Source: Pseudomonadota bacterium
Lineage (GTDB): Bacteria; Pseudomonadota; Gammaproteobacteria; Xanthomonadales; Xanthomonadaceae
NCBI GenBank assembly: GCA_030528565.1
Contig: JAUMYP010000005.1
Coordinates: 36,044-100,043 of the forward strand
Reading direction: 5' to 3'
Length of the DNA stretch: 64,000 nt
Shown here: positions 57,201-64,000 of the stretch, piece by piece
How positions within the stretch are numbered: position 1 is the stretch's first letter
Layout: every line of letters begins with the position of its first letter
Translations under genes and position numbers: made by a program
The notes under the pieces: model-generated
Seen by the model: only the letters and a program-made list of their open reading frames with translations
Database searches by the model: none
What the model was told of the DNA's origin: nothing

Positions 57201-57984
57201 AAAACCAGGCCCCTGGCAGCGCAGCGGTCGGGCAGGGGGCGATAGCCAGACAGCCGCGCCGCGCCGTGAGTTGCGGCTGTACGGGGTAAATGCCGTGCGG
57301 GCGATGTTTGCCCGCCGTCCCCAGGCACTGCGCAAGCTGTATCTGTCGCATGGGCGGGCAGGTGCCTTTGCCGACCTGATGAAATGGTGTGCGGCCCATC
57401 GCATCGGTTATCGGCTGGTGGATGAGGACGACCTGCGCCGCCTCGCCGCCAGTAGCCATCATGAAGGCGTGGTGGCCGATGTCGTGCGCGAGCCATTGCA
57501 GCCGCTGCCGGAGTGGCTGGCCTCATTGCCCGAAGGGCCGTGCTGCGCTATCTGGCTCGATGGCGTCGGCAATCCGCATAACCTGGGCGCGATTTTGCGC
57601 AATGCCGCGCATTTTGGCGTCAGTGCCGTACTGCTGCCCCGGCACAGCCCGTTGCAGCTTTCCGGTGCCGCCGCGCGCGTGGCCGAAGGCGGCGCCGAAG
57701 CGCTGAGCTGGGTGCAGATGAGCGATGGCGCCATTGCCTTGCAGGCGCTGCGTGCGGCGGGCTTTACCCTGGCGGCGACCCTGGTTGCAGGCGGCGATGA
57801 TGTATTTGCCACGCCACTGCCCGAGCGTCTGGTGTACGTGCTGGGCGCGGAGCAAACCGGCATGAATCGCACGCTGGCAGAAAGCTGCGACCTGCGGCTT
57901 TCCATCCCCGGCAGCGGCCGGGTGGAGAGCCTGAATGTCGCCAGCGCCACCGCGGTATTGCTGGCGGCCTGGGCGCGGCGCTGA
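57190..57984 (+). CDS. TrmH/SpoU-family RNA 2'-O-methyltransferase
   Basis: 264 residues. An N-terminal L30e-like substrate domain (ELRLYGVNAVRAMFARRPQA) is followed by the SPOUT domain with motif 1 LDGVGNPHNLGAILRNAAHF, motif 2 YVLGAEQTGMN, and motif 3 LSIPGSGRVESLNVASATAV. It methylates a ribose in rRNA or tRNA with S-adenosylmethionine; which base is unknown, though the layout is like RlmB. It overlaps the AGCS gene by 11 bp and is convergent with mnhG, only 3 bases away. Confidence 0.92.
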   Translation: MQIEKPGPWQRSGRAGGDSQTAAPRRELRLYGVNAVRAMFARRPQALRKLYLSHGRAGAFADLMKWCAAHRIGYRLVDEDDLRRLAASSHHEGVVADVVREPLQPLPEWLASLPEGPCCAIWLDGVGNPHNLGAILRNAAHFGVSAVLLPRHSPLQLSGAAARVAEGGAEALSWVQMSDGAIALQALRAAGFTLAATLVAGGDDVFATPLPERLVYVLGAEQTGMNRTLAESCDLRLSIPGSGRVESLNVASATAVLLAAWARR

Positions 57985-57987
57985 GCT

Positions 57988-58341
57988 TCAGCGCTTGCCG
58001 TCAGGGGTTGCGTCCTGTCCCGGTGGTGGCGGCACCGGGGCGTCGGCTTTTTGTGCCAGATGCAGGGCGGCCTTGCCCATCATGTGTGCGCTGACCGGGG
58101 CGGTGAGAAACAGGAACACGGCAATCAGCAGCTCGCGCGGGTGCAGGCCGACGCCGTAATAGCCGTGGTACAGCACCGAGGCGAGCAGGATGCAGCCCAC
58201 TCCCAGGGTGCTGGCCTTGGTCGGGCCGTGGATGCGCTGGAAGAAGCTGCGCAGCTTGACCAGTGAGAACGCGCCGAGAAAGGTGAAGAACACGCCCACG
58301 GCAAGCAGGGCGACAAGCAGGAGGTCGATGAGGATTTTCAT
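57988..58341 (-). CDS. mnhG: Mrp-type antiporter subunit G
   Basis: 117 residues with three membrane helices: LIDLLLVALLAVGVFFTFLG, TLGVGCILLASVLYHG and LLIAVFLFLTAPVSAHMMG, the usual MrpG/PhaG layout. A polar tail (APVPPPPGQDA) ends it. Last gene of the antiporter operon; its start overlaps mnhF by 4 bp. Confidence 0.94.
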   Translation of the reverse strand: MKILIDLLLVALLAVGVFFTFLGAFSLVKLRSFFQRIHGPTKASTLGVGCILLASVLYHGYYGVGLHPRELLIAVFLFLTAPVSAHMMGKAALHLAQKADAPVPPPPGQDATPDGKR

Positions 58342-58607
58342 TCCACAATGTCCCGGCGGATAACGTATTTGGTCAGCACCAGGGTGCCGAAGAAGCCGAG
58401 CATGGCGATGATGAGCGCCGCCTCGAAATAGATTTCGTTGTTGATGTACATGCCCAGCAATATCAGCTGGGCGATGGCGCTGACATACAGGGTATCGAGC
58501 GCCAGGATGCGGTCGGGCGCGGTGGGGCCGCGCAGCAAGCGCCACAGCGAAAGCAGCATCGCCACCCCGACGATATGCATGCTGGCCAGGATGAGGGCAT
58601 CAATCAT
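58338..58607 (-). CDS. mnhF: Mrp-type antiporter subunit F
   Basis: 89 residues, three membrane helices. LRGPTAPDRILALDTLYVSA is the conserved MrpF segment with the essential aspartate. Overlaps mnhE and mnhG by 4 bp each (ATGA-type coupling). Confidence 0.95.
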   Translation of the reverse strand: MIDALILASMHIVGVAMLLSLWRLLRGPTAPDRILALDTLYVSAIAQLILLGMYINNEIYFEAALIIAMLGFFGTLVLTKYVIRRDIVE

Positions 58608-59092
58608 GGGAACACCTTCTTTATCGGCGCTTCGTAGCGGGTCTTGATTTCAGCAATCAGCGCCTCGGGGGCGTCCACGTTGAGGCAGTGAATCAGCAGG
58701 TATTTGCGGTCTTCCGACAGCTCGGTGCTGAGTGTGCCGGGGGTCAGGGTGATGATGCTTGCCAGCGCCGAGATACCGTGGATATTGGTCAACTCCAGCG
58801 GCACCCAGACAAACTGCGAATGCAGACGGTCGTTCGGCCCCAGCACCTGGCAGGCCACGGTGACATTGGCCTTGACGATGTCCCAGAGCAGCATCAGCAC
58901 GACTTTCGGCAGATGGCGCAATTGCCCGAGGCGGGCAAATTCGCGCTCCAGTCGTTCCGAAACCCAGGGCAGCAGGATGGCCAGCAGCAGCGCCATCAGC
59001 ACATTGGCCACGTCCACCACATCCACCAGCAGCAGCCAGAACAGGAATACCGTGATGCTTTGCGGAATTGAGGGGAAAAAACGTCTTCTCAT
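58604..59092 (-). CDS. mnhE: Mrp-type antiporter subunit E
   Basis: 162 residues. Hydrophobic N-terminus (SITVFLFWLLLVDVVDVANV, MALLLAILLPWV), then a cytoplasmic part ending in SIITLTPGTLSTELSEDRKY, which is the MrpE signature. The start at 59092 gives MRRRFFPSIP; the longer open frame to 59785 is antisense-like text overlapping mnhD and is rejected. Overlaps mnhD by 4 bp. Confidence 0.94.
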   Translation of the reverse strand: MRRRFFPSIPQSITVFLFWLLLVDVVDVANVLMALLLAILLPWVSERLEREFARLGQLRHLPKVVLMLLWDIVKANVTVACQVLGPNDRLHSQFVWVPLELTNIHGISALASIITLTPGTLSTELSEDRKYLLIHCLNVDAPEALIAEIKTRYEAPIKKVFP

Positions 59093-60645
59093 CGCATCGG
59101 CTCCCGCAGCAGTGGCAAGGTATCGCGCACCGCCTGCAAATAATCCGCAGGTTGCAGGATTTGCGCGGTGGTGGCCTGGGCGTAATCCAGCAGCGGCTGT
59201 GCGAGCAAGGTCATGCCCAGGATATAGCCCAGCAATACCACCACGGCAATGGTTTCCTGGCGGTGCAGCGGGGGGGGCGCATAGTTCTCCGGATTGGGTT
59301 CGATACGCCAGAACAGCTGCGTGCCCATCCGTGCGATACCGATGATGGCGAGCAGGCTGCTGGCCAGAATCACCGCCCAGGTAGCCATGCGTGCGTCTGC
59401 CGGCACCGCCATCAGCAGCGCCAGTTTGCCGATGAAGCCCGACAGCGGCGGCAGCCCGGAAATCGCCATCGCGGCAATCAAGAACAGGATGCTGAGCACG
59501 GTCTTGTTGGCAATCGGCGCGATTTTGCGCAGCAGCTCGCCGGTATCGCCGCGCAGGCGCAGAATCAAATCGGCCAGCAAAAACAGGGCGGCGGCAGCAA
59601 AGGTGCTGTGCGGCAGATAGTACAGGCCGGCGCTGAGGGTGCCGGGGGTATCCAGCGCAAAGGCCACAAACAGGGTGCCTGCCGAGAGCAGCACCAGATA
59701 GGCAATCGCCGCGCGCAGCCGCGCTGCGCCCAGTACGCCCAGCGCGGCGAGCACGATGGTGATGAGCCCGGCCAGCCATAGCCATTGCCGGGCGAAACCG
59801 GCAAGCTCACCGGCCTGTTCGCCAAACATCAGCGTGCCGGTGCGCAGCGCCGCATACAGCCCCAGCTTGGTCATGATGGCAAACAGTGCGGCCACCGCCG
59901 CCGGGGCGCGCGAATAGCTGTCCGGCAGCCACATATACAGCGGCAGCAGCGCAGCCTTGGCGCAGAACACCAGCAGCAGCAGGCCGCCGCCAGTGCGCAG
60001 CAAGGTGGCCTGGGTGGGGGTGGCAGTGGCGATGCGCGCGGCCATCTCGGCCATGTTCAGCGTGCCGAGCACCGCATACAGCACCGCCAGTGCAATCAGG
60101 AACAGGGTCGATGCGGCGATGTTGAATACCACATAGTGCATCCCGGCGCGCAGGCGCGGGCCGCGTGCACCGGAGAGCATCAGCCCGTAAGAGGCAATCA
60201 GCAACAGCTCGAAAAACACGAACAGGTTGAACAAGTCGCCGGTGAGAAAAGCGCCGTTCAAACCGGCCAGCTGAATCTGGAACAGGGTGTGGAAATGCAG
60301 CGCGCGCCGGTCCCAGCCCGCGCAGGCGTACAGCAAGACCGGAATCGCCAGCAGGTTGACGGTCATCACCATCAATGCCGCCAGGCGGTCAAGCACCAGT
60401 ACGATGCCGATTTGCCCCGGCCAGTCGGCGAGCAGATAGATGTCGATGCCGCCTTGCAGGGCGCGCCGCAGCAGGGCAATGCTGACGATGCTGAGCAGTG
60501 CCATGCCCAGCCAGGCGACGATGCGCAGGATGCGCACCTCGTGGCGGCTCTCCAGCAGCAACAGCGCCGCGCCGGTCAGAATCGGGACGAGAATCGGCGC
60601 AACCAGCAGGTGTTGCGACAGGCTTTGCAGCAGGGCGTGCATCAT
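59089..60645 (-). CDS. mnhD: Mrp-type antiporter subunit D
   Basis: 518 residues, about 14 membrane helices. It resembles the proton-pumping ND2/ND4-type subunits of complex I: FNLFVFFELLLIASYGLMLSG, CAKAALLPLYMWLPDSYSRA and AAMAISGLPPLSGFIGKLAL. It forms half of the ion path of the antiporter. A run of eight C (8 G at 59270-59277) codes APPPL and keeps the frame here. Confidence 0.96.
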   Translation of the reverse strand: MMHALLQSLSQHLLVAPILVPILTGAALLLLESRHEVRILRIVAWLGMALLSIVSIALLRRALQGGIDIYLLADWPGQIGIVLVLDRLAALMVMTVNLLAIPVLLYACAGWDRRALHFHTLFQIQLAGLNGAFLTGDLFNLFVFFELLLIASYGLMLSGARGPRLRAGMHYVVFNIAASTLFLIALAVLYAVLGTLNMAEMAARIATATPTQATLLRTGGGLLLLVFCAKAALLPLYMWLPDSYSRAPAAVAALFAIMTKLGLYAALRTGTLMFGEQAGELAGFARQWLWLAGLITIVLAALGVLGAARLRAAIAYLVLLSAGTLFVAFALDTPGTLSAGLYYLPHSTFAAAALFLLADLILRLRGDTGELLRKIAPIANKTVLSILFLIAAMAISGLPPLSGFIGKLALLMAVPADARMATWAVILASSLLAIIGIARMGTQLFWRIEPNPENYAPPPLHRQETIAVVVLLGYILGMTLLAQPLLDYAQATTAQILQPADYLQAVRDTLPLLREPMR

Positions 60646-61007
60646 TTGAAATGCTCCGGCCGGTCGCAGTCTTCCACGCCATCGACGTGGTCGCTGTGCA
60701 GGTCGTGATGCTCGCGCATCGCCACCACCACGGTGATGGCGGTCATGGCAAAGGCAATCACGATGGCGGTCAGCACCAGAGCCTGCGGCAGCGGGTCGGC
60801 GCTGTTGGCCAGCGTGCTCTCAACGCCATCGCGCAGTACCGGCGGCGCACCGGCACGCAGCCGGCCGGAGGCAAAAATCAGCAGATTGGTGGCGTAAGAG
60901 AGCAGGGTCAGCCCCAGAATCACATCGAAAGTGCGCGCCCGCAAAATCAGATAAGCGCCGCTGCCGGTCAGTACGCCGATGGCGCTTGCCATTGCCCATT
61001 CCATCAA
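60642..61007 (-). CDS. mnhC: Mrp-type antiporter subunit C
   Basis: 121 residues with three membrane helices, like NuoK: MASAIGVLTGSGAYLILRAR, VILGLTLLSYATNLLIFASG and LPQALVLTAIVIAFAMTAIT. A charged C-terminus follows. Start and stop overlap its neighbours by 4 bp. Confidence 0.95.
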   Translation of the reverse strand: MMEWAMASAIGVLTGSGAYLILRARTFDVILGLTLLSYATNLLIFASGRLRAGAPPVLRDGVESTLANSADPLPQALVLTAIVIAFAMTAITVVVAMREHHDLHSDHVDGVEDCDRPEHFK

Positions 61008-63772
61008 TTATCCCCCGCCGCTTGACGTTGTTTGACCGTACCCATGGTGGAGAGCATCAGCAGTGCGCTACAGAACACCACCAGATAAACCCCGGTATCG
61101 AATACCAGTGCGCTGGCCAGCGAGAGCTTGCCAATCACCGGCAGTTGCAGGTCGATATGGCCGCTGGTCAGGAACGGATAGCCAAACAGCAGCGCGCCCA
61201 GGCCGCCGAGGGTGGCAATCATCCAGCCAAAGGCGATGCCGCGCAGATAGTCAAAGCCGAAAGTCGCCTCCACCGTGCGCGCGCCTTGCAATACATACTT
61301 CACCAGCACCGGCACGGCGATGGCCAGACCCGCAATAAAGCCGCCGCCCGGCGCATTGTGCCCGCGCAGGAACAAAAACACCGAAACGGTCAGCGTCAGC
61401 GGGAACAGCAACTGGGTCAGGTCGGCGGGAATCGGATACTTGGCTGGCGGCCCCGGTATCACTTCGTCCGGGGTCAGCCGCGTCCATTTCAGCAGGGCAT
61501 GCACCACCAGCGCGGCGACACCGAATACGACGATTTCGCCATAGGTATCAAAGCCGCGGAAATCCACCAGAATCACGTTCACCACATTGCGGCCATGACC
61601 CTCGGGCAGCGCGCGCGCCAGGAATTCATTGGAAATGGACTGCTCGGGCTGGGTCATCATCGCCAGCGCCAGTGCGGTGGCGGCGATGCCGACAACCACG
61701 GCGACGATGATATCGCGCCATTTGCGAACCAGACTGGGCGCAGGCGGCGACTGCTTGGGCAGATAGTTCAGCGCCATCATCATCAGCGCGATGGTCACCA
61801 TTTCCACCATCAACTGGGTGAGCGCAAGGTCGGGGGCGGACAGGTATACGAAAACCAGGCTGACCATCAGCCCGACCACGCCAATCACGATGAGCGCAGT
61901 CAAACGCCTGCTATGGGTCGCCACCGTGCCCAGCGTGCCGCCGACCAATACCGCCCATACCAGCCAGCCCAGTGGCGGCATGGCCTGCACATCATGGACA
62001 TTGGCAAGATAGCTGCCCGGCGCCAGCAAAAACGGCAGCATGCCCACCAGCATCGTGGTCAGCAACAGCCACAGCAGGCTGCGCCGCAGGCCGCCATTGG
62101 CTACCCGTTCGGTAAAGCCATTGGCGAGCGTGAACAGCACCTCGATATTCCAGTGAAAGAAGTTGCGGCCAATGGTTTTTTGCACCACCGCATGCAGGTC
62201 GAGCATGCGCCGCAGGCCGAAATACAGCAGGCAGCCAAACACCATGCCGCCCAGGCTCATCATCAGCGGCAGGTTGAAGCCATGCCACAGTGCCAGGCTG
62301 TATTCGGGCGTGTTCTCGCCCAGCACGCCATGTACGGCGATGGAGAGCACCGGCGCCACGGTCAGCGCCGGGGCAATGCCCACCGCCAGGCACAGCAGCA
62401 CCAGGATGATGACCGGCGCACGCATGAACAGCGGCGGCTCGTGCACTTCGCGGTTGACCTTGCGCGGCCCCTCGCCAAAAAAAGTGTCATGCACAAAGCG
62501 CAGGCTGTAGGCCACGCCGAAGGTGCCGGCCAGGAACGCGGCAATCACGGTGATGAGGCGCGGCGTGTCGTTGCCGATTTCCAGCACCTCGGCAAAGAAC
62601 ATTTCCTTGGAAAGAAAGCCGTTGAGCAGCGGAATCCCGGCCATTGCCAGACTGGCGATGATGGCCAGCGTGCTGGTGATGGGCATCAGCCGCATCAATC
62701 CGCCCAGGCGGCGCATGTCGCGGGTGCCGGTTTCGTGGTCGATGATGCCGGCGGCCATGAACAGGCTGGCCTTGAAGGTGGCATGGTTGATGACATGGAA
62801 CAGCGCCGCCACCACCGCCAACGGCGATGACAGCCCCAGCAGCAGCACAATCAAGCCCAGATGGGAGATGGTGGAATAGGCCAGCAACCCTTTCAGGTCA
62901 TGCTGGAAAATCGCACTCCAGGCGCCGAATACCAGCGTGGCAGCGCCTGCCATGCTGACCAGAAGGAAGAACAGGTCAGTACCGGAGAGCACCGGATGCA
63001 GGCGCAGCAGCAGGAACACCCCGGCCTTGACCATGGTGGCCGAATGCAAATACGCCGAGACTGGCGTGGGCGCCGCCATCGCCTGCGGCAGCCAGAAATG
63101 GAACGGGAACTGCGCGCTCTTGGTGAATACGCCCAGCAGCACCAATACCAGAATGGCCGGATACCACGGACTGGCGCGTACCACATCGCCCGCTGCCAGC
63201 ACGGCATCGAGCTGATAACTGCCAACCGCCTGCCCCAGCAATATCATGCCGCCCAGCAGCGCCAGCCCGCCCATGCCGGTAATCGCCAGCGCCATGCGCG
63301 CCCCCTGGCGGGCATCCTGACGCTTGGACCAGAAACCAATCAGCAGGAACGAGCTGATGGAAGTCAGCTCCCAGAACACCGCCATCAGCAGGATATTGCC
63401 GGCCAGCACCAGCCCCAGCATCGCCCCCATGAACAGCATCAGATAACTGAAAAACCGCGGGGCGCTGTCCTTGGGGCTGAGGTAATACGCCGCATACAGC
63501 ACCACCAGCGCCCCGATGCCCAGCACCAGAAGCGCAAACAGCCAGGCAAGACCATCCAGCCGCAGGGTGAAATCCAGCCCCAGACTCGGTATCCAGGCAT
63601 GGCTCAGCAGCGGGATATTGCCTTCATGCACAGCCGGGGTTTGCATGCCCAAAAGCGCCAGCCCCAGTAACGGGGCAATACCTGCAATCCATGCCACCTG
63701 TTTTCGGGACAGGCCGGAAATCAGTACCAACAGCGCGGCAGCAAATGGAAGCAGCAGGGTCAGGCCAAGCAT
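61004..63772 (-). CDS. mnhA: Mrp-type antiporter subunit A, fused A and B
   Basis: About 922 residues. The first ~500 are an ND5-like ion-translocating part (GFWSKRQDARQGARMAL, FPFHFWLPQAMAAPTPVSAY, LHSATMVKAGVFLLLRLHPV). After a middle domain, the C-terminus carries the MrpB unit (FLRGHNAPGGGFIAGLAIAV), so A and B are one protein as in PhaAB-type operons. Together with C-G it makes a multisubunit Na+ or K+/H+ antiporter in the inner membrane for pH and salt tolerance. ATG 63772 follows a GAGG ribosome site; ATG 63826 adds 18 residues. Confidence 0.95.
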   Translation of the reverse strand: MLGLTLLLPFAAALLVLISGLSRKQVAWIAGIAPLLGLALLGMQTPAVHEGNIPLLSHAWIPSLGLDFTLRLDGLAWLFALLVLGIGALVVLYAAYYLSPKDSAPRFFSYLMLFMGAMLGLVLAGNILLMAVFWELTSISSFLLIGFWSKRQDARQGARMALAITGMGGLALLGGMILLGQAVGSYQLDAVLAAGDVVRASPWYPAILVLVLLGVFTKSAQFPFHFWLPQAMAAPTPVSAYLHSATMVKAGVFLLLRLHPVLSGTDLFFLLVSMAGAATLVFGAWSAIFQHDLKGLLAYSTISHLGLIVLLLGLSSPLAVVAALFHVINHATFKASLFMAAGIIDHETGTRDMRRLGGLMRLMPITSTLAIIASLAMAGIPLLNGFLSKEMFFAEVLEIGNDTPRLITVIAAFLAGTFGVAYSLRFVHDTFFGEGPRKVNREVHEPPLFMRAPVIILVLLCLAVGIAPALTVAPVLSIAVHGVLGENTPEYSLALWHGFNLPLMMSLGGMVFGCLLYFGLRRMLDLHAVVQKTIGRNFFHWNIEVLFTLANGFTERVANGGLRRSLLWLLLTTMLVGMLPFLLAPGSYLANVHDVQAMPPLGWLVWAVLVGGTLGTVATHSRRLTALIVIGVVGLMVSLVFVYLSAPDLALTQLMVEMVTIALMMMALNYLPKQSPPAPSLVRKWRDIIVAVVVGIAATALALAMMTQPEQSISNEFLARALPEGHGRNVVNVILVDFRGFDTYGEIVVFGVAALVVHALLKWTRLTPDEVIPGPPAKYPIPADLTQLLFPLTLTVSVFLFLRGHNAPGGGFIAGLAIAVPVLVKYVLQGARTVEATFGFDYLRGIAFGWMIATLGGLGALLFGYPFLTSGHIDLQLPVIGKLSLASALVFDTGVYLVVFCSALLMLSTMGTVKQRQAAGDN

Positions 63773-63945
63773 GAAGCCTCGGAAGTATTTGACTTGGAAA
63801 GGAAATCCGCCAAGGCGGCGCAACATTCTAGCGGATGGCTGTCAAATCCGCGCACAGGATGTTGCTGCAACAGATTGTTTGCAGCTCTGCTGGTGCGTAC
63901 GATTGAGCCGGCCTGCATCAGTCGCTGCCGTGCCTTGGGGGGCGA

Positions 63946-64000
63946 TTACAGGTCTTGCTGGTAGCGCACGTAAGGCACAGTGCCGCCGTTCTCGTCTTTG
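63946..64000 (-). CDS. C-terminal end of an unrecognised protein (runs off window)
   Basis: Only the last 17 or so codons are visible: KDENGGTVPYVRYQQDL, then TAA at 63946-63948. The reading frame is open to the window edge. The sequence is too short to name. It is upstream of mnhA on the same strand, with 173 bases between them in which I see no gene. Confidence 0.5.
   Translation of the reverse strand, partial: KDENGGTVPYVRYQQDL

Noticed and set aside
60986..62830. 614-codon plus-strand frame opposite mnhA
   Set aside because: Antisense shadow of a membrane-protein gene; no hydrophobic or domain pattern of its own.

Overview
The window is high-GC, densely coded DNA from a gammaproteobacterium. 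The best fit is the Xanthomonadaceae/Lysobacteraceae. This rests on gene content and neighbourhoods that are familiar in that family: hppD-MAPEG-hmgA with a divergent MarR regulator, mreBCD-mrdA-rodA, a PutA without an N-terminal DNA-binding domain, an SAH riboswitch in front of ahcY, the PepSY/DUF2271/DUF4198/flavodoxin-reductase iron operon, and the rpsU-yqeY-dnaG block with divergent tsaD. It is an inference, not a phylogenetic result. I saw no rRNA, tRNA or CRISPR array.

Layout. 1-2236: an unusual minus-strand cassette made of an ABC-ATPase fused to a dual-specificity phosphatase, a Roadblock/LC7-like protein, and an unrecognised protein cut by the window edge. This is the best candidate here for an undescribed system. 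2597-5260: cutA and a DsbD with a duplicated N-terminal domain. 5306-8995: a Fur-box-preceded operon (PepSY membrane protein, DUF2271, DUF4198, membrane flavodoxin reductase), probably for reductive iron handling. 9001-12612: recQ and a 7TM-sensor diguanylate cyclase, each carrying an apparent frameshift in a simple-sequence tract. 12655-14790: groESL with a near-perfect sigma-32 promoter and a terminator. 14785-15022: an eroded IS3-family relic. 15109-20349: a second DUF4198 protein, putA and a YeiH-type exporter. 20460-23837: rpsU-yqeY-yihY-dnaG, with tsaD divergent. 23931-26983: tsaD, a mechanosensitive channel, folB and folK. 26984-27450: a non-coding stretch with a 40-bp perfect inverted repeat and a strong palindrome. 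27451-34119: a PfkB kinase and the cell-shape operon mreBCD-mrdA-rodA. 34189-37150: DUF3817, grxB, pilU and a DUF937 protein.

37260-40325 is a type II restriction-modification island (Dcm/EcoRII-like C5 methyltransferase, Vsr repair nuclease, MvaI/BcnI-like endonuclease) that looks AT-richer than its surroundings. Its predicted target is CCWGG-like. It converges on ahcY, which clears the S-adenosylhomocysteine that methyltransferases make and is preceded by an SAH riboswitch with a visible ribosome-site-masking hairpin. 42186-45946: a repeat-bearing OmpA-like lipoprotein and an S9 peptidase. 46022-49487: tyrosine/homogentisate catabolism with MarR and a palindromic operator. 49556-51067: a POT peptide transporter. 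51423-55630: an RND efflux pair preceded by twin hairpins. 55722-57984: an alanine/sodium symporter and an rRNA/tRNA methyltransferase. 57988-63772: a six-gene Mrp-type cation/proton antiporter operon whose first gene fuses MrpA and MrpB. The last bases hold the C-terminus of another minus-strand gene.
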